A stretch of DNA of 36,139 nucleotides from Zancudomyces culisetae (GCA_001969505.1 LSSK01000928.1:1-36139), one strand, 5' to 3'. Numbered from the stretch's first letter, positions 1 through 10,431 are shown. Notes: generated by a model not told the origin, from the sequence alone. A program made the numbers and translations.

Positions 1-154
1 TTTATTAGAATTTGAGTGCGCAATAATATTATATTGAGAATACTAACTGCTCGATAGCGCAACAAGGACAGTTTATCGCTACATAGGTATTAATTGTACG
101 AGTAGATCATTAAAAATAAAATAATAGACACACGCCCCACATGTCTTTTGTAAA

Positions 155-1036
155 ATGCAGCAACTGCTTGACCAGATAAAAACACTGAAAACCGAGCTGA
201 AGCTCTGGGAAAAGCAAAATGGCACGAGGTGTAATGTAGAGGAGATAAAACAAAAGTATCAACAGTACAAACAACTTAAAGCGCAACTGGCCCAGACTGA
301 GCAAAACAAATCAAATGATAGACTAAAAACCCATGCTATTAGCCTCCATTTCAAGGTAAAAAGGGGTAGCAACAAAAAAATCAAAACTAATATAGAAGAG
401 CTGCAAAAAGGGAGACACGCCGATTGTTCTGATACTACGGTTTTAAACTCAAGTGCTCAGGGGGAAATATTAGGACATGACCAAGTTCAAGAACAGCAAC
501 TACAACATGAAATAAACCAAGAGCAAGAGCAAGAAAAAGAAAAAGAGCAGAATAATTTCAGTCTTGAGACCTCTTCTTTTGCGTTGCCAGCACAACGCAA
601 ATGCTATTCTCTAAATGAAATTCGACAAAACATTCACAGCAATAACTCCGGTAAATTCCATCAGGACGGTGATTATGCTGACCAAACCGACCAGCCACTA
701 TCAGATAATGGTAATGAAAACTATATTGAGCAGAGTCCTGTTGACAAAATGCTTTGTGGTGATGGCCTTGAAGCAAGCACTAGCAAGTATAATGCCAAGA
801 TAAAACGAAAAGCAACCATGAAGCGGAGTACTAGGAGAGTCAAATTAAAGGTCGTTGATACCAATACAAAACTTCCAGCTAGTCTTCGTAAAACGAATAC
901 TCGAAAACGCACAGAGAGCAATGGTAATTTGTTGGTTAGCAATAACTTTACTAAAATGAAAATAGGCAAAAAGAACAAAGGTGCTGACAGAAGAAAGCTA
1001 TTTTACAAAAAAATAACAAAGAACAAAAAAAACTAA
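155..1036 (+). CDS. SLD2: Sld2/Drc1-like DNA replication initiation protein
   Basis: This intronless 293-residue protein resembles Sld2 (Drc1), the CDK target that binds Dpb11 to start DNA replication in the nucleus. Two short conserved stretches support the call. The N-terminal block at residues 8-45 (KTELKLWEK, then KQKYQQYKQLKAQL) matches the family's ELKxWE...YKxYxxLK signature. A basic block near residues 216-232 (KRKATMKRSTRRVKLK) matches the C-terminal KRTTRRVK motif. The middle is low complexity with a Gln/Glu/Lys run at 110-135, and the tail is very basic. It is much shorter than S. cerevisiae Sld2 (about 450 residues). I find only one S/T-P dipeptide (S194-P195), whereas the yeast protein has many CDK sites. 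It converges on HRD1 with 243 bases between stops. The ATG at 155 is the first in frame. Identity rests on short motifs, so it is fairly but not fully secure. Confidence 0.75.
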   Translation: MQQLLDQIKTLKTELKLWEKQNGTRCNVEEIKQKYQQYKQLKAQLAQTEQNKSNDRLKTHAISLHFKVKRGSNKKIKTNIEELQKGRHADCSDTTVLNSSAQGEILGHDQVQEQQLQHEINQEQEQEKEKEQNNFSLETSSFALPAQRKCYSLNEIRQNIHSNNSGKFHQDGDYADQTDQPLSDNGNENYIEQSPVDKMLCGDGLEASTSKYNAKIKRKATMKRSTRRVKLKVVDTNTKLPASLRKTNTRKRTESNGNLLVSNNFTKMKIGKKNKGADRRKLFYKKITKNKKN

Positions 1037-1279
1037 GACGGGAGTTTGATGAAATATTGTCAAGTTTTATCTGGTCCTTTACTCCCCACCTTCTCTTCCT
1101 TTCTCACTCTTGGAAAGTACTCGTGTAAAGGGCTGAAAACTAAGAGTTATTATTTTTTTTTTATTCTCGTCATCCCTAAAACAAAAAGGAAATAAGAAAA
1201 ATATTTCCTAAAAATATAAATGTATTAATACGTACTATTTAATTGTTGAACATAAGAGCTAAATTAATCTTTACTGTTA
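1037..1279. other. SLD2-HRD1 convergent 3' intergenic
   Basis: This 243-base convergent spacer contains a ten-T run near 1150 and AT-rich sequence suited to 3' end formation for both genes. I see no gene in it. Confidence 0.6.
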
Positions 1280-2869
1280 TCAATTTTTGTTTACCACCTC
1301 GTCCGCATCTAAGGATGTTTTTAATATCTCAATACACTCGTTAATTTGCGATTGCACTTTAGTCAGGGCATCAATCCTTTCGGCTATGACTTGTCTAGTT
1401 AGCGAATCGGTGGATCCAGGCTGTAGTGATGATAGGGTATTTGATAAACCATTAATACTTGCACTTGAGGAAACAGGAATTAACTGGGGATCCTTGAACT
1501 TGTAGCCAAGTATCGTCTTCCCACTTTCTGATGTGCCATGCTGTATAATTCCTCCGTTATAACCAATACCAATGTTGAACGTTGGAGAAAGATTGGGGAT
1601 AGATGCGGCCATATCACCTATATGTGAAGTACCACCGCTGGCCGCTGTTGCTCCAACACCAACCCCGATACCAGACTCATTGACCGCTGCTGCTGCTGTT
1701 GCTGGGGTTGCTCCTGTCGCTCCCGCCGTGGAACTACTGGTTGCAGCATTGGGGCTGTTGTCATGTGCCAAGTTAACTGTTTCCGAAACAGTGGCATGTG
1801 GTTTTTCAAACACACTTCTTCTACAGGTAGGGCAGCTTTGTTGTCTTGAGAGCCAGTTCTTCAAACAATTATAGTGGAAGTAGTGTCCGCAGTTTAGTTT
1901 TTTGACCCTGTCAGGCTCTTGAACATCCTCCCTACATATAATACAGACCTTGTCTCTTAAGCCGTTGATTTCATCTGCTGTTAAATCGGGGTAGAGTGTG
2001 TTTAGGTTTTTTATAGCGATATTGTATTTTGCAATCGATGTTAGTTTCATTAAAACATTTCTTGCTGTGATGTACAAATCCCTAATAAGGTGGAGAGGTA
2101 GCCCCTTCAGCTTTATCAGTATTGTAAAAATCACAATAAATATAAGTAGCCGTACTAGATCCGTTACTAATTCCACATAGAATATATACAGTGCCTTCAG
2201 CTGCCATTCTTCTTGGCTTATAGTATCGTACAGATTCATTATGAACTTAATTGTCCCTGCAAGTGCTGTAGTTAGTAACAATGGATACTCAGAGCCCGTA
2301 AGCAGCATTATTGTTACATGGTTGTCCATATGCCCGTTCCCACTCATCTTCTCCCGCATGTACCCTACGGTAAAGCTAAACATCTTGTAATCCACAAACA
2401 TCAACGTTGCTGCAAGTACCAGCACTCTAGTTATTTCTTTTTTGTCCATAATTGTTCGCTGTTCAATATACTCCATTCTTTCTTGTAACAGCCAGTGGAA
2501 AACTTTTGTGAATAACATTCCTACAACGAATATTAAGCTCAAAGGTTTAAAAGTTCCTCCGCTGAACATTGTAAAAACAAGCAGCATCTCTGACAGTGTA
2601 AACCATATCTTTTCGCTCAGCCTCTCCACCTCTATACTTCGTAGGCTGTCAAAAAATATCTTTACTACTAGTTTCCCTCCCCCTATTAATCCCAATAAAA
2701 GAACATTGGCAAGAATCAATAATGAAACCCCGCTATTCAGTTCAATACATGCTAGATAGAATTGTCGTTGTTTGGCATAAACCTTCGACACCACACCGAT
2801 GCCGAGCAAAAGGGAGGCGAGTATATATAATTTAAATCTCGTAGGCCTAAGTCTTTCCATATAATTCAT
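1280..2869 (-). CDS. HRD1: Hrd1 ER membrane RING-H2 ubiquitin ligase
   Basis: This 529-residue protein is the membrane-embedded E3 ubiquitin ligase of ER-associated degradation, which forms the retrotranslocation channel with Hrd3, Der1 and Usa1. The N-terminal half holds several hydrophobic helices between residues about 10 and 255. A complete C3H2C3 RING follows at about 309-350, with C309, C312, C327, H329, H332, C335, C346 and C349, including the CGHYFHYNCL core. The tail is rich in Ala, Ser, Thr and Gly (about 380-460) and ends in a predicted helix. The length is close to S. cerevisiae Hrd1 (551). It is intronless; the ATG at 2869 is followed by a basic residue cluster and the first membrane helix, as expected. 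The RING zinc ligands are all present, so it should be active. Confidence 0.93.
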   Translation of the reverse strand: MNYMERLRPTRFKLYILASLLLGIGVVSKVYAKQRQFYLACIELNSGVSLLILANVLLLGLIGGGKLVVKIFFDSLRSIEVERLSEKIWFTLSEMLLVFTMFSGGTFKPLSLIFVVGMLFTKVFHWLLQERMEYIEQRTIMDKKEITRVLVLAATLMFVDYKMFSFTVGYMREKMSGNGHMDNHVTIMLLTGSEYPLLLTTALAGTIKFIMNLYDTISQEEWQLKALYIFYVELVTDLVRLLIFIVIFTILIKLKGLPLHLIRDLYITARNVLMKLTSIAKYNIAIKNLNTLYPDLTADEINGLRDKVCIICREDVQEPDRVKKLNCGHYFHYNCLKNWLSRQQSCPTCRRSVFEKPHATVSETVNLAHDNSPNAATSSSTAGATGATPATAAAAVNESGIGVGVGATAASGGTSHIGDMAASIPNLSPTFNIGIGYNGGIIQHGTSESGKTILGYKFKDPQLIPVSSSASINGLSNTLSSLQPGSTDSLTRQVIAERIDALTKVQSQINECIEILKTSLDADEVVNKN

Positions 2870-4199
2870 CTTTGCCTCATATTCTTTGCTTGTTTTTGCT
2901 TTTTGTGATGCTTTTTCTACTCCAATCTTATAATAAGATTTGTTATCTCCTTTTTAGTTTGTGTAGTCCTTGCTGCTTTGAATATGTAAAGTGTTGTTTC
3001 TGTTTATCTGGGTTTTTTTTTCGTGCTATTTGCTGAAACTTTGTTAGGTTGTTTAGTTTTGTTTTTATTTTGTGTTATAGCAAGAAACTCAATTATTTAG
3101 TGATAGTTTTATTTATAGTAAAGCTTCTGGATTTGCTAACATTTACTATTTCGACTATTTTTGTGCCAGTTTGTTACAGAGGAAAGGGGTAAGAATGCAA
3201 GCTATTAGCCACCTTTCCTCCCCCCAACCTCCTCCATTTAAAGCTGCAAGATTTAAATTTGGCCTGAGCCTTAACCACACACGCTTGCAATTGTTGTTCA
3301 ATCATAATTTTCCACAAATAGAAAAAAAAAAATCAATTAATTAAACCAGAATAAATAGGCAGAGAAAACAAAAGCCCAAAGAATAGGGAAAGAAATGAAG
3401 CATATTCCTCTGTATCTTTAATACCCTTCTTGATAAGATGATTACAGCGTTGGCGTCCTAAAAAGTTATACAAGATAGTGTAAAGTTTACACGTAAGCTT
3501 GATTTCTGGTGTGGGGGTGTTGTGGAAAATATTATGAAACCTTACCTTTTTTTAATTTGCCTTGCTGACACTGCTTAAATATGTGAACCATATGAGTGTA
3601 TTCGGCAAAAGTAGCAAAACCCCATTTCCTCACCAATGACGCACTAAGGTATCATCATGGACACCAAATCTTCCATTATTTTACCACAATTCAAGAATCT
3701 TTTCAATAGAAATACTCTGAGAGCTCTGGGTGCTTTCTCTTTTTCAAATACCAACACTTCGTTTCAAATGCAGGATAACAGGGGAAAACTGGTGCAAAAT
3801 AAAAACGGTTTATAATTCGGAAAAATCAACAATGCAACGATAATCAATATGTATATCTCTGTAAAAGTCTAATATACCTGACCCACACACGTTAGCTGTG
3901 GTACAGTGAGGTAGGAAGTAGTATACTGGTGGAATATGCGTGAAACATCACGGATGATTGTTGTTTTTGTCTGGCTCAACCTGTGACAACAATATTTATT
4001 TGCCCAAAAATGGTACAAGTTACTTTATATAAAAGCAAGATAATGATCTAGGGTTATATTTTATGCGAAGCGCTGTTTGGAGTACAATTAACGGCCTTGA
4101 AACGATGACTAGTATCTAATAAAATAGATCCATTCGTAACCTTTAACTGAGGAGGAAACAAGAATAGATTTGTCTTAGATGAGCGAAAAACTCTTATGA
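2870..4199. other. HRD1 upstream / HUB1 downstream intergenic, no gene seen
   Basis: These 1.3 kb hold the HRD1 promoter side and the HUB1 3' side. I found only short open frames. The most distinctive is a 52-codon ATG frame on the plus strand at 3657-3815. It reads like a mitochondrial presequence but has no recognisable continuation. I cannot support a gene here. Confidence 0.5.
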
Positions 4200-4811
4200 T
4201 CATGAGTAGTATAGCTCCAAACTCATTCCATCGTGGATCTCGTCTAAAAGGTATCAAAAATATTAGAATATCACAATATTGGGGATGGTATGTTATATAT
4301 TGTAGAAATAAACAGAAACTTACAGTCTTCAAGAGTTACATGATCTTTAAAAATTGTGTACCTAAGATGGAATTTGCAAAGATTTTACATGTTTTTAACT
4401 CTGCTCTTAAGAACAGTGAAAAATAGAAATAAGATACGAGTAAAGCCTACAAAGCTTATAAAAAATAGAATAAATATTAGAAAACGTGGATAACTTACCA
4501 TTTTTTTAGTACTATCTTTTCTGGCTTAGTTCCGGTTTGTGCAGCAATAAGGATCTTTAAATCGCCAATTGTGTCATCTGGGCTAGTAATATTTTAATTA
4601 TAGTACAACTTTTAGTCACATTCTCTAATCGTCAAATGGTATGCTATATGAACAGTTACGTTCTAAGCACGTTGGTAAATCTATTCCCCTCTTGTAAAAA
4701 GGATCAAGCTGAAACACAAATACGTATAATAAAGTGTTAACAAAATAAGACTTACTTGCATTTGACGCGGACTTTTTTGCCCAAACGATCATTACACATA
4801 ATCTCAATCAT
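4200..4811 (-). CDS. HUB1: Hub1 ubiquitin-like splicing modulator, four exons
   Basis: Hub1/UBL5 is a small ubiquitin fold that is not conjugated. It binds HIND motifs of the spliceosomal protein Snu66 (and Prp38 in some species) and affects use of weak 5' splice sites. I deduced four exons: 4811-4756, 4582-4499, 4361-4324 and 4243-4200, total 222 bases for 73 residues, the usual family length. Introns of 173, 137 and 80 bases all start with GTAAGT and end in TAG. The phases match throughout. The product starts [18 protein letters not shown], has the NPDD and KIVLKKWYTIFKDH stretches, and ends ELYYS with the family's double tyrosine near the C-terminus. Each exon is too short to stand out as an open frame. 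No other protein family fits, so identity is very secure; exact splice points are inferred. Confidence 0.94.
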
Positions 4812-5130
4812 TTTCTTTGTGGAGGTATTTGAGGTATCTGCTATTTACATCCAGCTGCTTTTTCTATTAAGCTTTTAACGAAATATCTAACCTCTAATAA
4901 ATCTGAGCTGGATTATTTTTTCTTTTTGGTATTTGAAGCAAAATTGAGCAATGAGCAACCCAGTAATAGGCAATAATCGATCCATCTACTTTATTAATAA
5001 CAGAGTTGCGATTCTATCATAATTCGACCAAGGCTCAGTAAAAAAAAGGACAAAGTAAATGAATAAAGGACTTTTATATTGCCAAAATAAACAGGGTAGA
5101 GATACTGGAGGTTTCTATTGTAATCTACCG
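4812..5130. other. HUB1 upstream spacer
   Basis: About 320 bases lie between the HUB1 start codon and the weak candidate gene at 5131. It probably holds the HUB1 promoter. I see no distinctive element. Confidence 0.4.
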
Positions 5131-5508
5131 ATGGTACGTTCATCACTATCACACCGTGTACATTTGAAATATGTATAGCTGAATGCGTGCAAGTTTTTTC
5201 TCGTGGGCCACCTCTTAACTTGCACATATTCAACCATACAACCAAAATTTAAAATACAGGCGATTTTCAAGCATAAAGCTGAAAGCAGTGCCATTCCAAT
5301 CAACAAACCTGAAAAGTTCACTCTGCTGAAGTACATTAATTCCTTGAATAAGCAGTGTGCGCAGAGATTGCAAGGGCATCTAATACCACCAAGGCCAATG
5401 GAACGAATACCACATTTCCCGACATCTTTTTATGTGCCCGTTTTTTGTACTGCAAAGAAAAACCAATGCGGATTAGTATATTGCAACGCCAATATCCTAA
5501 TGTGCTAA
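5131..5508 (+). CDS. Weak candidate: spliced small gene or pseudogene, unrecognised
   Basis: I do not recognise this protein. An ATG at 5131 is followed directly by a GTACGT donor at 5134. A plausible acceptor (TACAG) ends at 5259, after a CTTAAC branch-like site. Exon 2 (5260-5508) is then open in phase, giving 83 residues rich in Lys, Pro and Ile. An intron right after the ATG is common in yeast genes. Local base composition is less AT-rich than the flanks, as in coding DNA. Another open frame (to 5594) overlaps the end. A one-base change in the T run at 5441-5446 would join the two frames, so this may be a decayed gene or a sequence error. Open frames of this length do arise by chance in this window. 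Confidence 0.28.
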
Positions 5509-7249
5509 ATGCATTTTCAATAGCTGTGTATAAACTCAGTGCAAACTATAAAGAGTTCTTTCTCTTTTTTTTCGTAGTTGTGGATAACAAGTAAAAGTTC
5601 AGTAAATCATTCCCTAATACTAGAAGATTGTTGAAATGAATAACACATAGCGCATATATTTTACTTTGTCATTTCTTTTTACATGTAAACTAGCACATTG
5701 TGCAATTGGTTAAGAAACTCTGTAAAGTACATAAATAGCACCAAAGACTTCATCCTCAACGTATAGTGAGTTTCGATGGTATCAACAGGTTGTATTACAG
5801 ATGGTTAACGAAAGGAAAAGCGGCTAAAAGTAAAATCCGTAGAAGGGAATGTCGTTTTTTTAAGAGGGGATAGTGGAAGAGCATGATTGATGTTTAACAA
5901 GTTGTCTATGTTTTAGGGGCTAAAAAAATGAAGTGTACATTAACTTGACCTTTTTCCAGGCTTCCATTTGACGGGAGAGGCGGGAGGGGGGTAAGGTAAA
6001 TCTCCAAATAGCAGGTGTGTACTCTACTCGGAATCAATGTGGTTTGCAATCAAGATAAAAAATTGCATTTTTTTTCAAATGCTTTGAACGAACCAATGAC
6101 ACGAGCGAAAAGTGAGAAAAACGCAGCAAAAATAACAACCATGTGGGAGATGAGCTTCAAAGCACGCTTGATTGGTGTGTTGCCCATTCTGTGCTTTTTT
6201 TTTTATACATTTCGTTGAAAAATGTTCAAGCTAATGAATAAAGTTAATAGCAAAAGAGTAACTACATTATTTGAGGTCATAGTAAATACATTCAAGTGCA
6301 TTGAATATCACATTTCAGGATAATGTTAGTGGGATAATGTATACTCCCCAATGAGGCGTTCGTTGAGCTTCAGAAAAATAATAGCTAGGAAAACCACGAT
6401 TGAGTTCAAATGATTTCCATACTCATGCTGCCTTAGCGAATAGAAAGCAAATATAGGTGGAATAACATAAAAGCTTTACTCACTTTGTGCAGTTTTTGAA
6501 TAGCATTTTTCCCTTACTGGCCCTAAGAAAAGAAAATGAAGTGCCAACAAAGTTGAATAAAATAAAGGGAAATCATGAATTACTATGTTAGCTGGGTAAA
6601 AATAAAGGGTATCAAAGTTAAAGTGGTAAATTTCCTGAGAGAAATGGAAGGCAGCTTCCTAAGATTTCATTGTTCATGGAAAACCATTTACAAAAAAAAA
6701 TATGCGGATAATATAACTGACCTCTTTTGTGTAGATTGTAACATGCTTTTTTAGATAGGTTAGCTAAGATGAAGTGGTATGATTAAATAACAGTTGTAAA
6801 CTCCAATAAAAGTGATTGGTGTTCTGTAGCCCATTGGTTATACAAAAAAAGCGTAAAAATAATTTGTGTGGGAAATTAAATCACAAGATATAATTATTAT
6901 AGGAGAACAAAGAATTGCATAAAAAGCTCAGCCTATAGAATCTTATTTTACATAATCCAGAAAAAGAATTCGGCTAAACGAAATGGATGGATATTCTAGT
7001 TATACATAAGTGTAGTTCTTTTTGTTTTTAGAGAAATTAATAGGGAAATGGTAAAAAAAAGCTTAAAATGAAAAAATATAGCATTGCACCTATGATTTAA
7101 AAGAAAACCAAAAGAAAAAACATATTAGGTTAAACTAAAGATAAAAAGAATATTTAAGAGGTAATAGCTAGCATCTTTCTACTCACGATTCATTTGGAAA
7201 AAAACAGGATAAATGTACATAAAGAACGCACCCAACTCTTTGTAGCAGC
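5509..7249. other. Gene-poor intergenic stretch, 1.7 kb
   Basis: This AT-rich stretch contains only short unsupported open frames. I see no gene, tRNA or repeat I can name. A run GGCGGGAGGGGGGTAAGG near 5980 stands out from its surroundings in base composition but has no clear role. The last few hundred bases probably hold the promoter of the gene at 7250. Confidence 0.45.
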
Positions 7250-7996
7250 ATGGACAAACCTAAAAGACCAAAAGCATTTAAAAAGATTAAGGATGATCCA
7301 ATTTTTGACTGTGGTATTGGGTTGAATAGACCCCACACCATTTCAAATTTTCAATTTTCTTCTAACGATGATAGTTTAAAATATGAGAGGAAAAACAAAT
7401 CACGAAATTCTCATGGAGGCAGCAGTAAGCATAAACATAGAGCGTCGAGCGGTGTGGAGTTCAGTTCAAAAATCCTTGCGCCATCTCCAAGAAAACTCTG
7501 TATGCTGAACTTTACTGGCCACATCTTGGGATCTGAGCAGAGTTCAAGCACGATACGCTCAAGCGAACGATCCAGAGAGAGCTCGCCAGAAAATTCGGGA
7601 AAATCAGAGGATGATGCAGCGAGGCTGGAACTGATGGATATTGTATGTAATTTTAGATCATTCAGTAGGAGACTAGATTTAAACACTAACCCTGATGCGC
7701 TCGCTGACACATTTACCGACACATGCTCTGTTACTACTGAAGAAGTGTCAGGTTCAAGCTGCTCGAGATCTTTCCGCGATTTTCCATTGGCGCACTCGCC
7801 TATTTGTCGAACAGGTAATACTTTGCCTAAGAATCATGGTTTTCGGCTTTATTTTGACTCGGGAAAGTCATACGAACGTTCCTTCACGAATGGAGCCCGA
7901 TCAGGGACCCCTGAGTGCCTCCAGCCGATTGGGTTCGACAATCCTAATGGGACCAGCGGTAATCTGGGTTATTCGGGGAACGATCTTGTTTTTTGA
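7250..7996 (+). CDS. Unrecognised basic, Ser-rich protein (248 aa)
   Basis: I do not recognise this protein. It is intronless and begins with a basic stretch (MDKPKRPKAFKKIKDDP). A hydrophilic Ser/Lys/Arg/His region follows, with possible kinase-site motifs such as SPRK near residue 80 and SPEN near 113. The second half is Ser/Gly-rich with scattered cysteines. There is no signal peptide or membrane helix, so a cytoplasmic or nuclear location is likely. Codon and base composition are richer in G and C than the flanking DNA, which supports real coding. The start at 7250 follows an AT-rich leader. It lies on the same strand as TFA2, about 0.9 kb upstream. It could be a fast-evolving regulatory protein; no function is claimed. 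Confidence 0.7.
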   Translation: MDKPKRPKAFKKIKDDPIFDCGIGLNRPHTISNFQFSSNDDSLKYERKNKSRNSHGGSSKHKHRASSGVEFSSKILAPSPRKLCMLNFTGHILGSEQSSSTIRSSERSRESSPENSGKSEDDAARLELMDIVCNFRSFSRRLDLNTNPDALADTFTDTCSVTTEEVSGSSCSRSFRDFPLAHSPICRTGNTLPKNHGFRLYFDSGKSYERSFTNGARSGTPECLQPIGFDNPNGTSGNLGYSGNDLVF

Positions 7997-8884
7997 GGTA
8001 CCTAGAGAAAAAAGAGCAAAATACCTAGAAAATGCTGCAGTACTGTAAATGTTTTACGAGATGCGATTTCCCGAGTTTATATCTGCCGATGCTGTCAATA
8101 ATATTTATTATCCCAAATGTGCTAATACTCTTTTTATTGTAGTTTTACTAATTTGCTTGGAACATTTTGGACTCACTGTATACTTATCACATTACTTATT
8201 TTGTTCTTTTTTTGTACTATCCTAATTATTTCTTTACTTGGTTTGGTTGAAAGTAATAAACGGCCAATTGGCGAGTGTATTTCACTTTGATGTTAGTTTA
8301 GATGTTGTTAACATAGTTCTCTGCTCCTTACTACTGTGGTGGTGGAAGAAAAATCCAAATTTTAGATTCGGCTTAAACAACTACAATCAGATAGAATCAA
8401 AACCCAGCGTAGTAGCAGTAATGTGACGTGAGAGTAGGCGAGAGTAGGTGAATAGGCTGAATGCTATGAGAAAAATAGTACAAAGTAAAGTTGGCTTATG
8501 ATTCTTTTAATTTTTTTTTATTTCTGGTGAAACTCAAAATTAGGTCAAATTAAATAAATTGGTCTGCATGAATTTTTTTTTAGCATTTAATTGCAAGTTC
8601 GTTTTTGTTTAGCCTAAATGAGCTGAAAAATTCTTGAGAGCAATATAACCAAGCCAAAAGTAAAGCATAGACGAATCGGTGTTGCGATTATAAAACACTG
8701 AGCTCTAACTTTCGAATTGTATGCTCTCTAAACGCGTATTACAAGAAACACGCATTATATATACGGAACATAGAATTTTCTTTGGAAGACAGTAGTTAAC
8801 TTTGGAATTATTCAATGGATATTGCAAAAAGCCTTTTACCTCAGTTGTTTGTATAATAAAGCCAAAAATTGGAGAATATATATA
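7997..8884. other. Intergenic, TFA2 upstream
   Basis: About 890 bases are AT-rich with T runs near 8510 and 8575. A short open frame at 8238-8426 has no supporting features. The TFA2 promoter should lie in the last few hundred bases. I see no other gene. Confidence 0.5.
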
Positions 8885-9806
8885 ATGTCTTCGCTATTAA
8901 AGAAGCATGAGGAATTTAAAAAGACCATAGCTAGGCAGGAGGTCTATGGAAAACCAGTAGTCAATTCGATCAGCAGTGCATTGGCTGCTCAAAATAATGA
9001 AAAAGTATCTCAAAGCAGACACGTTCTAGGTTCGCTATACTCGATTATAAACCATCTCAAGGTAGATGCCACAATACTTCTTTTTTACCTTAACTTTGTT
9101 TTTTTTTCTCTCGGAATATATAAAATATGAAAAACTAAGAGGTTGAAAATACACAAGAAACTGAATGGAAAATAACAATAGTTGTAATATCTAAATCCCA
9201 TTGTAAATTCCAATATAGACGGTAGGAAGGCCCCAAACATCTGCAGAAATATATCGGTATACAACGATAGACATCGACAAGGATGGTGCTATTTTTAAAG
9301 AAGTAACCAACAATTCCAAAATAATATATAACGAAGCCAACAAAACATTTGAATACAAGCCTGAGTTTGGTATCAGAAACAAGGACGAGCTACTACATAT
9401 GCTTGAGAAGAACCAAGGTAGAGGTGGGATAAGCGTTAGAGAGCTCAAAGACTCATACATTGATATCTCTAAAGCAATCCAAGAACTAAAACAAGATAAA
9501 AAGATTCTGACAATGGATAACAAAGATGGCACGCCCAGAGTTCTCTTTTGTAATACAGACAGTGAAAATAGCAAGCTAAGCATTGATCAAGAATTTAAGG
9601 ATATCTGGACCACACTTAGAGTTCCTGACGAAACCGATTTGGAGTTTGAGATGAACAAAGCTGGGCTGAAACAAATGGAGGTTTTCAGAACCAAGTCAGC
9701 AACCGATGCGGACGCACCCAGGGAAATGAAGAAGAGCAGAAAGTTCAAAATAACCAACACCCATTTGGAGGGTATCGATCTAACGCAGGACTATGTTCCC
9801 AAATAA
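8885..9806 (+). CDS. TFA2: TFIIE beta subunit (Tfa2), two exons
   Basis: This is the small subunit of general transcription factor TFIIE, which helps recruit and regulate TFIIH at RNA polymerase II promoters. I place exon 1 at 8885-9061 and exon 2 at 9219-9806 with a phase-0 intron of 157 bases, giving 254 residues. The donor is GTAGAT, unusual for this window, and the acceptor is ATATAG. The splice joins SIINHLK to TVGRPQTSAEIY, restoring the first winged-helix domain. The second follows (EYKPEFGIRNKDELLHML, GGISVRELKDSY, DGTPRVLF). The C-terminus has the hallmark KAGLKQMEV and basic KITNTHLEGI segments. It is shorter than S. cerevisiae Tfa2 (328), mainly lacking the long N-terminal tail. 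The ATG at 8885 is the first in the frame. It converges on RPS19. Confidence 0.9.
9062..9218 (+). other. TFA2 intron with non-consensus GTAGAT donor
   Basis: The intron is inferred from phase and from domain continuity across the junction. The donor GTAGAT departs from the GTAAGT-like donors of most introns here. Possible branch sites (ACTAAG near 9133) are not clear-cut. Confidence 0.75.
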
Positions 9807-9981
9807 GACTAGAGACAATACAATATTATTTACTTTTATTTATAGTATATGTTTTATTTACTACTAAATAAACGAACAAACAAACAGAAAAAGGCGGATC
9901 TTAATTGTATTGTAGCATTTTTACTAATATATTCCCACTTGTCTTTTTTTCTGGTAAGAGAAAAAGAAAGAAACATGCAAC
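9807..9981. other. TFA2-RPS19 convergent 3' spacer
   Basis: This 175-base AT-rich spacer separates two convergent stop codons and should carry both 3' ends. Confidence 0.5.
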
Positions 9982-10431
9982 TTATTGTTGCTCAGCAGCC
10001 AACTTGGTCTTAACTACTTGAGCGCTAATTCTATCAAGATCTCTTTGTCCAGTTGATGAGATTTTTCTACCACCGTTGTTGTCCTTTTCTAGAATATTTA
10101 GTTTCTCGAGTGCTTGGAGGCATTTTCTTGCAACGTTTCCTGATCCGTTGGCGTGGTGGCTTGGTCTGGTTCCTCGTCTGATCTTTCCTCCGTGTACCTT
10201 GGTCAATGCTCCAACTCCTACATTTCCGCGCAAGTAAATGTGTCTTGCAATTGCAGCGCATCTAACGTAGAACCAGTCATTGTCTAATGGGCTAAGTTCT
10301 TTGTATGCTCCTGTTTTGCAGTACTCGGTCCAGGCTGGGATATCTAGTTTTCCTGACTTTTTCAAGTGAGCAGCGTATGCCTTAACAAATGAGTGGGCGT
10401 TTACGTCCTTGACTGTGACTGGTGCTGACAT
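9982..10431 (-). CDS. RPS19: Ribosomal protein S19 (eS19)
   Basis: This 149-residue protein is eS19 of the small cytosolic ribosomal subunit, needed for 18S rRNA maturation and located in the 40S head. Family landmarks are clear along the length: VKDVNAHSFVKAYAAHLK at the start, the WFYVRCAAIARHIYLR and VGVGALTKVHGG core, then GSGNVARKCLQALEKL, and GRKISSTGQRDLDRIS near the end. The length is close to the S. cerevisiae protein (144). The coding sequence has no intron, unlike S. cerevisiae RPS19A/B. A strong splice donor and acceptor upstream instead point to an intron in the 5' leader. It shares a short convergent spacer with TFA2. Confidence 0.97.
   Translation of the reverse strand: MSAPVTVKDVNAHSFVKAYAAHLKKSGKLDIPAWTEYCKTGAYKELSPLDNDWFYVRCAAIARHIYLRGNVGVGALTKVHGGKIRRGTRPSHHANGSGNVARKCLQALEKLNILEKDNNGGRKISSTGQRDLDRISAQVVKTKLAAEQQ

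Noticed and set aside
3364-3635. Minus-strand pair of open segments joined by a GTAAGG...TTTAG intron
   Set aside because: The segments are short (27 and 41 codons), no start exon was found, and the peptide matches nothing I know.
3657-3815. 52-codon ATG frame with a presequence-like start
   Set aside because: Frames of this size are expected by chance in AT-rich DNA, and no continuation exon was found.
4196-4426. Plus-strand 76-codon open frame
   Set aside because: It lies antisense over HUB1 exons 3 and 4, which are clearly coding on the other strand.
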